Below are positions 9,145 to 18,353 of a stretch of DNA of 64,000 nt, in pieces. Source of the stretch: Fimenecus sp045543095 (lineage in GTDB: Bacteria; Bacillota; Clostridia; Oscillospirales; Acutalibacteraceae); the NCBI GenBank assembly GCA_045543095.1, contig JAZQMC010000007.1, positions 1 through 64,000 of the forward strand. Reading direction: 5' to 3'. How positions within the stretch are numbered: the first letter of the stretch is position 1; every line of letters starts with the position of its first letter. Below the pieces are notes generated by a model that saw nothing but the letters and a program-made list of their open reading frames with translations, was not told where the DNA came from and did not search any database. The position numbers and the translations under genes are program-made.

Positions 9145-11112
9145 TTGAAAAAAATTAACTGGAAAACCCTGATTCCATATATTCTTATTCCTCTTCTTTT
9201 TGTAGGGTTTGTTTTTATGTATCAGGAAGAAGCAAAACAACCTGACCTTATCTATTCTGAACTTGTTCAGTATTTCCACGATGATAAAATTGCCGAGGCA
9301 GAGGTTGTAATCTCAAGCGGAAAATTAAAATATAAGTTCTGGGATGATGATAAAACTTATACTTATGATTTGCCAAGTGTTGAACTTTTTGTTAACGATG
9401 TTCACGACGACATTCTTGAGTATAACGATGCAAATCCCGAAAAACCAATAAAGTATAATCCCGAAGCGGGTAAATCGGGTGCTTGGATTTCAAGTATGTT
9501 GCCTTTGATTCTCTCAATGGCGGGCATTATTCTTATTTCTGTGTTTATGTTCAGAAAAATGAATACAACCATTTCAAGTGAGAATAATCGTGCAATGAAT
9601 TTCGGTAAAGCCCGTGTTAAGCGTGCAGATGACGAAACTAAAAAGGTTACATTCCAAGATGTTGCAGGTGCCGACGAAGAAAAAGAAGAGCTTACAGAGC
9701 TTGTTGATTTCCTTAAAAATCCTGATGAATTCTCAAAACTCGGTGCTCGAATTCCAAAGGGTGTGCTTCTTGTTGGCCCTCCCGGTACAGGTAAAACACT
9801 TCTTGCCCGTGCAGTAGCAGGCGAGGCAAATGCACCATTCTTCTCAATTTCAGGTTCAGACTTTGTTGAGATGTATGTGGGTGTCGGTGCTTCCCGTGTA
9901 AGAGATTTGTTTAAAGAAGCAAAGAAAAGTCAGCCCTCAATAATATTTATTGACGAAATTGATGCAGTTGGTCGTCACAGAGGTGCCGGTATGGGTGGCG
10001 GACACGATGAACGTGAACAAACCCTTAACCAATTACTCGTTGAGATGGACGGTTTCGGTGTGAATGACGGCGTAATCGTTATTGCTGCAACTAACCGCCC
10101 GGATATTCTTGACCCCGCACTTCTTCGTCCCCGTCGTTTTGACCGTCAGGTAACAGTTGGTTATCCCGATGTTAAGGGTAGAGAAGAAATCTTACAGGTT
10201 CACGCAAAGAATAAGCCTTTAGCCCCCGATGTTGACTTGCATCAGATTGCTGCAACAACTGTCGGCTTTACAGGTGCAGACCTTGAAAATCTTCTTAACG
10301 AAGCAGCACTCCTTGCTGCAAAGCGTAAGCTTATGGCAATCACAATGGAAGAAATTGAAGAAGCAACAATGAAGGTTGTAATCGGTAGCGAAAAGAAATC
10401 ACGCAAGATTACCGAAAAAGATAAAAAAATCACAGCCTATCACGAGGCAGGTCACGCTGTTTCTTCATACTATCTTGAAAATAAAGACCCTGTTACACAT
10501 ATCTCAATCGTTCCTCGCGGAATGGCGGGCGGATTTACCCTCTATACTCCTGAAAAAGACGAAATGCATATGATGAAATCTCGTATGCTTGATGATATTG
10601 TGTCACTTTTAGGTGGCCGTGTTGCAGAAAAACTTATTTTCAATGATATTTCAACAGGTGCGTCAAATGATATTCAGCGTGCTTCTGAAATTGCCCGTAA
10701 GATGATTACGAAATACGGTATGAGTGAAAAGTTAGGCCCAATCGCTTTCGGTTCTGATAATGATGAGGTCTTCCTCGGCAAGAATTATAACCACACAAGA
10801 AACTATTCTGAAAATATTGCGGCTATGATTGACGAAGAGGTTAAAAAGATTATCAGCGAGGCTTATGAAAGAACAGAAAAAATTCTTTCAGAGCATATTG
10901 ACCAGCTTCATCTTCTTGCTGAAACTCTTGTAAAACTTGAAAAAGTTAACGAAGAGCAGTTTGTTTCTCTTATGGAAAAAGGCGAGTTACCCGAAGAAAA
11001 AGAAGCAGTAACTGCTGAATTTTCTGAAGAAACTGAAACAGTTGAAACAGAAGTGACAGAGGAAACTATTGAAAGTCCAGCAGAAACTACTGAAAATAGC
11101 GACAATGCATAA
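9145..11112 (+). CDS. ftsH: ATP-dependent zinc metalloprotease FtsH
   Basis: 655 aa from a TTG start with GGAG upstream; no ATG or GTG fits in frame. A membrane helix at about residues 11-26, a periplasmic-type domain, and a second helix at about 118-136 anchor it. The AAA+ domain has Walker A GPPGTGKT (about 211-218), Walker B IIFIDEID and the second region of homology (NRPDILDPALLRPRRFDR). The zinc site is HEAGH at about 433-437. It degrades membrane and regulatory proteins. The last 40 residues are Glu/Thr-rich. It ends the operon, followed by an intrinsic terminator. Confidence 0.98.
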   Translation: MKKINWKTLIPYILIPLLFVGFVFMYQEEAKQPDLIYSELVQYFHDDKIAEAEVVISSGKLKYKFWDDDKTYTYDLPSVELFVNDVHDDILEYNDANPEKPIKYNPEAGKSGAWISSMLPLILSMAGIILISVFMFRKMNTTISSENNRAMNFGKARVKRADDETKKVTFQDVAGADEEKEELTELVDFLKNPDEFSKLGARIPKGVLLVGPPGTGKTLLARAVAGEANAPFFSISGSDFVEMYVGVGASRVRDLFKEAKKSQPSIIFIDEIDAVGRHRGAGMGGGHDEREQTLNQLLVEMDGFGVNDGVIVIAATNRPDILDPALLRPRRFDRQVTVGYPDVKGREEILQVHAKNKPLAPDVDLHQIAATTVGFTGADLENLLNEAALLAAKRKLMAITMEEIEEATMKVVIGSEKKSRKITEKDKKITAYHEAGHAVSSYYLENKDPVTHISIVPRGMAGGFTLYTPEKDEMHMMKSRMLDDIVSLLGGRVAEKLIFNDISTGASNDIQRASEIARKMITKYGMSEKLGPIAFGSDNDEVFLGKNYNHTRNYSENIAAMIDEEVKKIISEAYERTEKILSEHIDQLHLLAETLVKLEKVNEEQFVSLMEKGELPEEKEAVTAEFSEETETVETEVTEETIESPAETTENSDNA

Positions 11113-11116
11113 ATAT

Positions 11117-11152
11117 AAAAAGCAGCAGATTAGAATTTCTGTTGCTTTTTTT
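11117..11152 (+). terminator. Intrinsic terminator after ftsH
   Basis: AAAAAGCAGCAG / CTGTTGCTTTTT stem with a 10-nt loop and a T7 run, 5 nt past the ftsH stop. It closes the rnj-ftsH operon. Confidence 0.85.
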
Positions 11153-11257
11153 GTTGAATTTTGATTGATTTTTTTTATTAAATAGTATAAAATATTATTT
11201 AATTATTTTTACGCATTAAAGCGTTGCAACAAATAGCAAATACTTGGAGTGAGAAAA

Positions 11258-12964
11258 ATGAAACTCAACGGTTCAGAAATTTTAACCGAAGTTTTGATAG
11301 AACAGGGGGTTGACACCGTTTTCGGTTATCCGGGCGGTGCGGTCCTTAATATCTATGATGCTTTGTATAAATATAGTGATAAAATAAAGCATGTGCTTTC
11401 TGCACACGAGCAGGGTGCTTCACACGCGGCTGACGGCTATGCAAGGGCAACGGGCAAAACAGGTGTGTGTATTGCTACAAGCGGACCTGGTGCTACTAAT
11501 CTTGTAACAGGTATCGCAACTGCTTATATGGATAGCGTGCCAATGGTTGTAATTACAGGTAACGTTGGTTCAGGACTTATCGGACGTGACGCATTCCAAG
11601 AGGTTTATATTACAGGTATTACAATGCCCATTACAAAGCATAATTTTATGGTGCAGAATGTTGATGAATTGGCAGACACAATCCGTGATGCATTCCGCAT
11701 TGCAAATACGGGCAGAAAAGGTCCTGTTCTTATTGATATTACAAAGGATGTTACTGCTGCAGTAACTGAATTTGAGAATAAACCAAAGGTTGAAATCAAA
11801 GACGATACAGTAATAAATACAGAAGAGCTTAAACAGGTTGCAGATATTATCAATAAGGCAAAGAAACCCGTTGTAATGTTTGGTGGCGGTGTGGTTTCAT
11901 CAAATGCATCAGAATTAGCATTACAGCTTGTAGAAAAAGCCAATATTCCATCTTGCCACACTCTTATGGCAGCAGGCGTAATTGGTTATAATAATCCGCT
12001 TAACTTGGGACTTTTAGGTATGCACGGTGCTTATACAACTAATAAAGCGGTTGACGATGCAGATGTGCTTGTTGCAATCGGCACTCGTTTCTCTGACCGT
12101 GTTGCTCTTGATACAAACGATTTCGCAAAAAAAGCCACAATCATTCAAATTGATATTGACCTTAGTGAAATCAATAAGAATGTTGCCGTTGACCATTATG
12201 TAATCGGTGATGTTAAAACAATTCTAGAAAATCTTTTGCCACTTATTAAAAATGGCGACAGAACAGAATGGCTTAAAAAACTTGAAGATTACAAAGCAGT
12301 TGATTATAAACCGCAGGATGATGACTCACAGATTTTGCCCCATCAGTTAATCGGTGCAATCTGCGATATGGCAGGGGAAGATACTGTTGTTGTAACTGAT
12401 GTTGGACAGCATCAGATGTGGGCGGCACAGTATGTTCATCATATCAACCCAAGAGGATTTTTAACAAGCGGTGGCTTGGGTACAATGGGCTACGGCTACG
12501 GTGCGGCAATCGGTGCAAAAACTGCTCTCGGTGACAGTAAAAAAGTTGTACACATTACAGGTGACGGTTCATTCCATATGAATCTCAATGAAGCTTGTAC
12601 AGCGGTAAGCTATGAACTTCCTGTAATTACTGTTATTATGAATAATAAAGTTTTAGGTATGGTTCGTCAGTGGCAACGTTGCTTCTACGGTAAACGTTTC
12701 TCACAAACCGACCCACATCGTAAAACAGACTTTGTAAAGCTTGCAGAGGGCTTTGGTGCAAAGGGCTACTATGCCGAAACAATAGCACAGTTTAAAGATG
12801 CTTTTGCTGAAGCACTCAAAACAAACGGTCCTGTTTGGATTGAATGTGCTATTGATAAGGACGAAAGAGTTCTTCCAATGATTCCTGCAGGAAAAACAGT
12901 TAACGACATTATGATGGGCGACTGTGAAACTTGCCCAATGCAATGTGAAAACAAAAATAAATAG
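11258..12964 (+). CDS. ilvB: Acetolactate synthase, large (catalytic) subunit
   Basis: 568 aa from ATG 11258 (GGAG 8 nt upstream; the GTG at 11249 overlaps that RBS). It is a TPP enzyme joining two pyruvates (or pyruvate plus 2-oxobutyrate) for valine, leucine and isoleucine synthesis. N-terminal GYPGGAVLNIYDAL, the catalytic Glu in SAHEQGASHAADGYARA, and the C-terminal TPP/Mg motif GDGSFHMNLNE (about 434) are typical of biosynthetic AHAS rather than AlsS. The C-terminus carries an unusual Cys cluster (CETCPMQCE). No ilvN/ilvH regulatory subunit is adjacent. The leader is only about 100 nt and very AT-rich, with no T-box seen. Confidence 0.93.
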   Translation: MKLNGSEILTEVLIEQGVDTVFGYPGGAVLNIYDALYKYSDKIKHVLSAHEQGASHAADGYARATGKTGVCIATSGPGATNLVTGIATAYMDSVPMVVITGNVGSGLIGRDAFQEVYITGITMPITKHNFMVQNVDELADTIRDAFRIANTGRKGPVLIDITKDVTAAVTEFENKPKVEIKDDTVINTEELKQVADIINKAKKPVVMFGGGVVSSNASELALQLVEKANIPSCHTLMAAGVIGYNNPLNLGLLGMHGAYTTNKAVDDADVLVAIGTRFSDRVALDTNDFAKKATIIQIDIDLSEINKNVAVDHYVIGDVKTILENLLPLIKNGDRTEWLKKLEDYKAVDYKPQDDDSQILPHQLIGAICDMAGEDTVVVTDVGQHQMWAAQYVHHINPRGFLTSGGLGTMGYGYGAAIGAKTALGDSKKVVHITGDGSFHMNLNEACTAVSYELPVITVIMNNKVLGMVRQWQRCFYGKRFSQTDPHRKTDFVKLAEGFGAKGYYAETIAQFKDAFAEALKTNGPVWIECAIDKDERVLPMIPAGKTVNDIMMGDCETCPMQCENKNK

Positions 12965-12983
12965 AATCAAAATATTATATGGT

Positions 12984-13060
12984 ACGGCGGTGCCTCTCGG
13001 CTCACCTTGAAGGGTAGCAGTCAACGAAGTTGATTTAGGGGTTTCCCGCCGTTTTGTTTT
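12984..13060 (+). terminator. Branched structured element ending in a T-run (likely terminator / repeat)
   Basis: An outer stem ACGGCGG (12984-12990) / CCGCCGT (13046-13052) encloses at least two small hairpins: GCC-tctc-GGC at about 12992-13001 and TCAAC-gaa-GTTGA at 13021-13033. A TTTGTTTTTT tract follows. It lies 19 nt after ilvB and probably terminates it. The size and branching exceed an ordinary terminator, so it may be a mobile small repeat. Confidence 0.55.
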
Positions 13061-13118
13061 TTGAATTTGTCGGGTTGATTATGAATGAGCTTCCCTAATT
13101 ATGTACCTATTTTATATA

Positions 13119-13147
13119 TTGAAAATTGAATAGTAATTTGCTACAAT
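13119..13147 (+). promoter_or_regulatory. Promoter of the beta-mannosidase gene
   Basis: TTGAAA (13119-13124), 17-nt spacer, TACAAT (13142-13147), 35 nt before the ATG. Confidence 0.6.
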
Positions 13148-13181
13148 AATATTAAATAAAACCTCAAAGGAAAAATTTGTT

Positions 13182-15650
13182 ATGAAAACTTACAATCTTA
13201 ACGGACAATGGAATATGACAAGAGTCAAGACAGGGGATAATTATAATGTGAATATTCCCTCTGACAACTACACTCAGTTGCTTGAATTAGGTGCTATTCC
13301 CGACCCATATTATAAGGATAATGAAAAGTTGGTTGAATGGGTAGGACGTGAAGACTGGACTTACGAAAGAACATTCACACTCACAGAAGATGACCTTAAT
13401 AACCGTAAGATTTTGCTTGTATGTAAAGCCCTTGATACTCTTTGTGATGTCTATGTGAACGATACTCTTGTTGGCAAGGGTGAAAATGCACATCTCAAAT
13501 ATGAATTCCCAATTAAAGATGCTGTAAAAGCAGGGGATAATACCCTCAAAATCACATTTTTTGCACCCACAACCTATGCGGAAAACAGACAGAAAGAAAA
13601 GCCGATTCCGAAGAATTGCAACGGTACTGACGGTGCCGCATATATGCGTAAGCCACATTGTCACTTTGGTTGGGACTGGGGTCCCCATCTTCCGCTTTCA
13701 GGCATTACAGACGATATCTGGGTAGAGTGCTTTGATAACAGACTTGAAGATGTAGAGATTAAGCAAATCCACGAAAACGGCAAGGTAACCGTTAAAATTA
13801 ACCCCGTTGTGGACGGTGAGGGTGAAGTAAAAGCCAAAATCATCTACCCTGACGGCACAGAATTTACAATCGAAAATAATGAAATCATAATCGAAAATCC
13901 TGAACTTTGGTGGACAAGGGAATTAAATCCTGTTGAAAAACAACCGCTTTATACAGTAGTTGCAACTATTGGTGACACAGAAATCACAAAGAAAATCGGT
14001 CTTCGTACAATCCGTCTTGACCGCAGTAAGGATAAATACGGCAGTAATTTCTGCTTCTATCTTAACGGTGTGCCGATTTTCGGCAAGGGTGCTGACTGGA
14101 TTTTGCCTGACTCCCTTATGGGCAGAGTAACAAACGAAACTTATGATTACTACATAGATTCAGCACTCAAAGCAAACTTCAATATGCTTCGTATCTGGGG
14201 CGGTGCTTACTATACACCTGACTACTTCCTTGAGCAATGCGATGAAAAAGGTCTTCTTATCTGGCAGGACTTTATGTTTGCTTGTCTTATGTACCCATTC
14301 TATGAAGAAGATTTCCTTCAGAATGTGTTAAGCGAAATCAAATACCAGATTATGCGAATGAAGTCCCATCCGTCACTTTGCCTTTGGTGTGGCAATAACG
14401 AGGTTGAAACAATGTTCGCATATATGCCCGAAACAATGAAAATTGTGCAGTGGTATAAAAAATTCTTCTATGAAATTCTTAATGATGTAGTGACTGAGCT
14501 TGACCCCGATACTCCGTATATCCCCACATCTCCAATCGGTGAGGGTTTCCGTAAAGGCGTAACAGGTGATGACCACGGCGACACTCATATGTGGACAGTC
14601 TGGCACGGACAAAAACCTCTTAATTATTACAGAACAAGACCTACTCGTTTTTGCAGTGAATTTGGTCTTGAATCATTACCATCAATGGATGCTGTTCGTC
14701 AGTTTGCAGAAGAAAGTGACTATTACATCACAAGTGACATCTTCAATTCTCATCAGAAATGCAAAAACGGTAACAGAAAAATGCTCTATTACCTCCTTGA
14801 AAAGTTCTATGAGCCTGAAAAGTTTGAAGATTTAATCTATATGACAAATCTTATTCAGAAAGAATGTATTCAGGACGCAACCGAGCATTGGCGTCGTCAT
14901 CGTGAACGTTGTAACGGTTCACTTTTCTGGCAGTTTAACGATTGCTGGCAGGCTCCGTCCTGGTCAAGCGTGGATTACACAGGTAAGTGGAAGGCACTCC
15001 AATATGCCGCACGTCATTTCTTTGAGCCTGTTTGTGTTTCTGTTGAAGAAACAGATAAGGACTACAAGGTTTATATTCTCAACGACACTAGAGAAGACAA
15101 GAAATTGACAGTAAGCGTTAAATTTGCAACTTTTGACGGTAAAGTGCTTTATGAAAATACAAATACTTGCGACCTCGTAAAAAATGTTGTTGCAAATTCA
15201 AGAGTATTGTTTGAAAAAGGCAATATCGTCGGCAACAAAAAGGATATGTATATGTCCGTGAAACTCTGTGAAAACGGAAAAGTCATTTCAGAAAGAACAA
15301 AGATTTTCGTGCCCGACCGTGACTTGAAACTTGAAGCAAACACAATCGAAAAATCAGTTTCTTACGAAAACGGTGAAATCACGGTTATACTTAAATCTCC
15401 TGTATTTTGCCGTAGTGTAATGGTTGATATTGAGAATTTCCGTGAACCATTCTCCGATAACTATTTTGATTTGCTTCCTAACGAAGAAAAAGTCATTACA
15501 GTAAAAGCAGATAAAGAATACCCTGTAATAGTAAAATCACTTGCGGATATTCCCGTAAAGGGTTCAAAACTCAAAACAGCCCTTTTCAGAGCAAAGTTCT
15601 TTGCAGAACCCGAAAATCTTGCTAATTGGTTTTACTATACTATGAACTAA
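13182..15650 (+). CDS. Beta-mannosidase, glycoside hydrolase family 2
   Basis: 822 aa, the usual length. It has no signal peptide, so it should act in the cytoplasm on imported mannosides or manno-oligosaccharides. The N-terminal jelly-roll (NLNGQWN, then WVGREDWTYERTF) and Ig-like domain precede the TIM barrel. The acid/base is E407 in CGNNEVE and the nucleophile E493 in CSEFGLES, as expected for GH2. The mannosidase type is inferred from HFGWDWGP and KGADWILPD. RBS AAAGG before ATG. It is monocistronic between its own promoter and terminator. A GPH porter such as that at 46012 could supply substrate, but none is adjacent. Confidence 0.92.
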   Translation: MKTYNLNGQWNMTRVKTGDNYNVNIPSDNYTQLLELGAIPDPYYKDNEKLVEWVGREDWTYERTFTLTEDDLNNRKILLVCKALDTLCDVYVNDTLVGKGENAHLKYEFPIKDAVKAGDNTLKITFFAPTTYAENRQKEKPIPKNCNGTDGAAYMRKPHCHFGWDWGPHLPLSGITDDIWVECFDNRLEDVEIKQIHENGKVTVKINPVVDGEGEVKAKIIYPDGTEFTIENNEIIIENPELWWTRELNPVEKQPLYTVVATIGDTEITKKIGLRTIRLDRSKDKYGSNFCFYLNGVPIFGKGADWILPDSLMGRVTNETYDYYIDSALKANFNMLRIWGGAYYTPDYFLEQCDEKGLLIWQDFMFACLMYPFYEEDFLQNVLSEIKYQIMRMKSHPSLCLWCGNNEVETMFAYMPETMKIVQWYKKFFYEILNDVVTELDPDTPYIPTSPIGEGFRKGVTGDDHGDTHMWTVWHGQKPLNYYRTRPTRFCSEFGLESLPSMDAVRQFAEESDYYITSDIFNSHQKCKNGNRKMLYYLLEKFYEPEKFEDLIYMTNLIQKECIQDATEHWRRHRERCNGSLFWQFNDCWQAPSWSSVDYTGKWKALQYAARHFFEPVCVSVEETDKDYKVYILNDTREDKKLTVSVKFATFDGKVLYENTNTCDLVKNVVANSRVLFEKGNIVGNKKDMYMSVKLCENGKVISERTKIFVPDRDLKLEANTIEKSVSYENGEITVILKSPVFCRSVMVDIENFREPFSDNYFDLLPNEEKVITVKADKEYPVIVKSLADIPVKGSKLKTALFRAKFFAEPENLANWFYYTMN

Positions 15651-15653
15651 AAT

Positions 15654-15688
15654 GAAAAAACAGGGATTTGGTATCCCTGTTTTTTACT
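15654..15688. terminator. Bidirectional terminator between the mannosidase and RHH genes
   Basis: AAAAAACAGGGAT / ATCCCTGTTTTTT hairpin with T-runs on both strands, placed exactly between two convergent genes. Confidence 0.85.
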
Positions 15689-15865
15689 TTAATCATCTTT
15701 CTCTTCAATATTATCCAATGCATATTTACAGCATTGCAGTACCAGTAAATTAAATGAAACATTGTTTTTTGAAGCAGTTTCATTAAGCTTTTCAAAAAGT
15801 GGTTCTGTGAACCTTACTGTGCGTGGAATATTCGCACTTTTCATTTCATTATCAATTTTAAACAT
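15689..15865 (-). CDS. Small ribbon-helix-helix (Arc/MetJ-type) DNA-binding protein
   Basis: 58 aa, read directly from the sequence; start ATG at 15865 with GGTGATG upstream. The pattern is a beta-strand PRTVRFTE (about residues 14-21), then helix LFEKLNETASK, turn NNVS and helix FNLLVLQCCKYALDNI, which is the ribbon-helix-helix fold. Such proteins bind DNA as dimers through the strand and usually autoregulate. It is divergent from the membrane-protein gene at 15985, and the shared 119-bp gap holds repeated GGTTRCAT boxes. An antitoxin role is possible, but no toxin gene is adjacent, so a local repressor is the simpler reading. Confidence 0.75.
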   Translation of the reverse strand: MFKIDNEMKSANIPRTVRFTEPLFEKLNETASKNNVSFNLLVLQCCKYALDNIEEKDD

Positions 15866-15898
15866 TTACATCACCAAAAATATTTTATACTCATTTTA

Positions 15899-15930
15899 GG
15901 TTACATTTATATAACCATTTTTGGTTGCAT
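15899..15930. promoter_or_regulatory. Operator-like GGTTRCAT repeats
   Basis: GGTTACAT (15899-15906) and GGTTGCAT (15923-15930) are direct copies 24 nt apart, with an inverted half-site ATAACC (15911-15916) between them. The second copy overlaps the -35 of the promoter for 15985. Small repeated half-sites are what RHH dimers of dimers recognise; binding is inference. Confidence 0.5.
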
Positions 15931-15953
15931 AATGCAAAAATATGTGTTATAAT
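15925..15953 (+). promoter_or_regulatory. Promoter of the 15985 gene
   Basis: TTGCAT (15925-15930), 17-nt spacer, TATAAT (15948-15953). The -35 lies inside an operator-like GGTTGCAT box, so a bound regulator would occlude it. Confidence 0.7.
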
Positions 15954-15984
15954 ACAATAAAATACAAAATCGGAGGGTGTTATT

Positions 15985-16935
15985 ATGGTAGGAACAGGAA
16001 TTAAAAAATACGCTAAAGAGAATAATTGGCAAATCAAAAACGGGGTGGCATTCGGTGTGTACCGCGGTTATATGATGTCAATGCAAGAGGGTGCGGGCTG
16101 GAAAAGTCTTTCGATTGCCGCAAGACTTGAAGGCGAAACTGCACTTAACTCTGCCTATGAGCTTTTAAATGATTCCGATATTATGAAAGATTACAGAATT
16201 AGTGGCAGCAATGTTTCACCGTCTGCCGTAAATATAACTTTTATTGATAATCCCGGCACAATGAAAAAGATTGTTGAGTTTATGGAATGCTTTTGCGACG
16301 GTCTTGATTCGTTCGGTGCAAAGGGTGTAAATTATTGTAGCTCTTGCGGTATTGAACTTAACGGTATGGGTGTTCCCTCTCTTATGAATGATACGGTTTA
16401 TCTTCTCCACGAGGGTTGCTTGCATCGTGATGACGAGCAGTTGAGCATCGCAAAAGAAGAAATGAAAAAAGAGGGTAGTGTTGTCACAGGTACAATTGGT
16501 GCATTTCTCGGTGCGATTGTGGGTGCAATTCCATGGGCGGTAGCTTACTATTTTGGCTGGTTTGTAGGTTGGCTCGGTTTTCTTATCGGTTTGGCGGCAA
16601 AGAAAGGCTATGAACTCTTAAAGGGTAAAGAAAGTCGTATGAAAGGTGTAGCGGTAATTCTTGCAACAATTCTCGGCGTTTTTCTTGCAGAGAGTGCCGC
16701 ACTTATAGTAAATATCGGTGTTGTTTGGGCAGAAGACGGCGGTGCATTTAATGTTCTTGATATATTTTATACATATTTCTATATGCTTATGTATGAGCCT
16801 GAAATACAAGGTCTTGTGATTAAAGATGTTCTTTTTGGACTTGTATTTGCCGGATTGGGTATATGGTCAACAATCCGTGAGATTTTTAAATCCACAGGCA
16901 AAAATGCAGACAGATTTATTCGTTTAGACAGATAA
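15985..16935 (+). CDS. Membrane protein of unknown function with a Cys motif
   Basis: 316 aa, not recognised. The N-terminal half (residues 1-165) is soluble and contains CSSCGIELNG near residue 118 and CLHRDD near 146, plausibly a zinc site. Four hydrophobic segments follow: about 168-190 with Gly-rich GTIGAFLGAIVGAI, 190-207, 220-245 and 270-300. The end is basic (STGKNADRFIRLDR). RBS GGAGGGTG before ATG is strong. It is transcribed alone from a consensus promoter overlapped by putative operator repeats and is probably controlled by the divergent RHH protein. Role unknown. Confidence 0.7.
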   Translation: MVGTGIKKYAKENNWQIKNGVAFGVYRGYMMSMQEGAGWKSLSIAARLEGETALNSAYELLNDSDIMKDYRISGSNVSPSAVNITFIDNPGTMKKIVEFMECFCDGLDSFGAKGVNYCSSCGIELNGMGVPSLMNDTVYLLHEGCLHRDDEQLSIAKEEMKKEGSVVTGTIGAFLGAIVGAIPWAVAYYFGWFVGWLGFLIGLAAKKGYELLKGKESRMKGVAVILATILGVFLAESAALIVNIGVVWAEDGGAFNVLDIFYTYFYMLMYEPEIQGLVIKDVLFGLVFAGLGIWSTIREIFKSTGKNADRFIRLDR

Positions 16936-16946
16936 TAAAAGTTAAA

Positions 16947-16992
16947 CACCCACATTCTTAATTGAATGTGGGTGCAATTTTATATTTTTCCT
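16947..16992. terminator. Bidirectional terminator between 15985 gene and mtaB
   Basis: CACCCACATTC / GAATGTGGGTG perfect 11-bp stem with a 6-nt loop, then a T-rich tract on the plus strand; it sits between convergent genes. Confidence 0.75.
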
Positions 16993-18263
16993 ATACAATA
17001 ATCGTCATTAACACTAACTATTTTAATTTCAATGATTTTACCAATCTCAACTTCACTATGTATTTTCACAGGTGTGTAATTGGGCGTGTATCCGAAATAT
17101 TCTCCGTCACGTTGCTTACCCTCAATGAGTACTGAAACAGTTTTGCCGATTTGAGCATTTAAGAATTCACTTCTTATTTCATCTGCAACTTTTGAAAGTT
17201 CGCTGACTCTCTGTGCCTTAACGCTCTTTTCGATTTGACCGTCCATTTTGTCTGCAACAGTTCCGCTTCGTCGGGAATAGGGGAATATATGTATTTTTTC
17301 AAATCCTACTTTCTCTGCAAATGCCTTGGTGATTTCAAAATCCTCGTCATTTTCGTGGGGAAATCCAACCATAATGTCAGTTGTGAGTGTGCAATCTTTG
17401 AATTCTTTTCTCAACTTTTCGCATAAAGCAAAATATTCGTCACTTGTGTAATGCCTGTTCATCTTTTTGAGAATTTTATCACAACCGCTTTGCAATGAAA
17501 TGTGGAATTGAGGGCATAATTTTTCGCATTTTGCCATTCTTTCAATCAATTCATCGGTTATGTGGTCAGGCTCAAGAGAACCTAAACGAATTCTCTCTAT
17601 TTTCTCGTTTTCTGCCACCGCAAAAATCGCATCAGCAAGGTTTAAATTACTTCCCTTACCATAAGCCGAAAGATTAATTCCTACAAGTACAATTTCGCGG
17701 TATCCGTTATCTGCAAGTGCTTTAACCTCGTTTTTTATATCTTCAATCGCTTTAAAACGTACTCTTCCACGAGCTTTTGGGATAATACAATAAGAACAAA
17801 ATCTGTCGCAACCGTCTTCAATTTTAAGGGTTGCACGTGTTCTTTCTTCAAAATCACTAATTCCCGAAGAGAATAATGCTTCTCCACTTTGATGTTGTTC
17901 AAGATGCAAAACTCTGCAACATTCACCAAAATATTCGTTCAAAGAAGAAACCAATAATTTGTTGTTTTTATTGCCGAGAACAATATCCGCCTCTGTAAGC
18001 TTCTCCGCCATTTCGGGAAAAGATTGTGGCATACAACCCGTCAGCACAACCGTGCTTTCAGGGTGTTTCTTTTTATAATGACGAACACATTGTCTTGTTT
18101 TTCTGTCACTTTCGCTTGTAACGGTGCACGAGTTTATGACGAAAATATTCGCTGCATTTTCGTCGTCTGTGATTTCATATCCGTTTTTCTTTAACTGTTC
18201 ACGCATTTCCTGGGTTTCATATTGATTTACCTTGCACCCGAGAGTGTGAAAAAACACTTTCAT
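16980..18263 (-). CDS. mtaB: tRNA (t6A37) methylthiotransferase MtaB
   Basis: 427 aa from the ATG at 18263 (GGTGAT upstream); the frame extends 17 codons further without an RBS. The N-terminal UPF0004 domain starts FFHTLGCKVNQYET with its cluster Cys, then NSCTVT and GCMPQ. The radical-SAM motif CDRFCSYC gives the second 4Fe-4S cluster, followed by GINLSAYG and the C-terminal TRAM domain. GCKVNQYE and the overall length fit MtaB (YqeV), which makes ms2t6A in tRNAs decoding ANN codons, better than MiaB or RimO. Convergent with the upstream membrane gene and divergent from dacF. Confidence 0.93.
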   Translation of the reverse strand: MKVFFHTLGCKVNQYETQEMREQLKKNGYEITDDENAANIFVINSCTVTSESDRKTRQCVRHYKKKHPESTVVLTGCMPQSFPEMAEKLTEADIVLGNKNNKLLVSSLNEYFGECCRVLHLEQHQSGEALFSSGISDFEERTRATLKIEDGCDRFCSYCIIPKARGRVRFKAIEDIKNEVKALADNGYREIVLVGINLSAYGKGSNLNLADAIFAVAENEKIERIRLGSLEPDHITDELIERMAKCEKLCPQFHISLQSGCDKILKKMNRHYTSDEYFALCEKLRKEFKDCTLTTDIMVGFPHENDEDFEITKAFAEKVGFEKIHIFPYSRRSGTVADKMDGQIEKSVKAQRVSELSKVADEIRSEFLNAQIGKTVSVLIEGKQRDGEYFGYTPNYTPVKIHSEVEIGKIIEIKIVSVNDDYCIGKI

Positions 18264-18353
18264 AGTATCACCAAAAAACATTATAGCATATAAATCATAT
18301 TTTTCATATAACAATTTGTCCCAATCATATAATTTTTTTACGGAGGGATAACA

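Noticed and set aside
11153..11257. T-box or riboswitch upstream of ilvB
   Set aside because: The gap is about 100 nt, almost pure AT, with no T-box consensus or antiterminator; too short for a T-box leader.
15689..15865. Toxin-antitoxin module
   Set aside because: The RHH protein could be an antitoxin, but no RelE/ParE/PIN-like toxin ORF lies next to it; the divergent partner is a large membrane protein.
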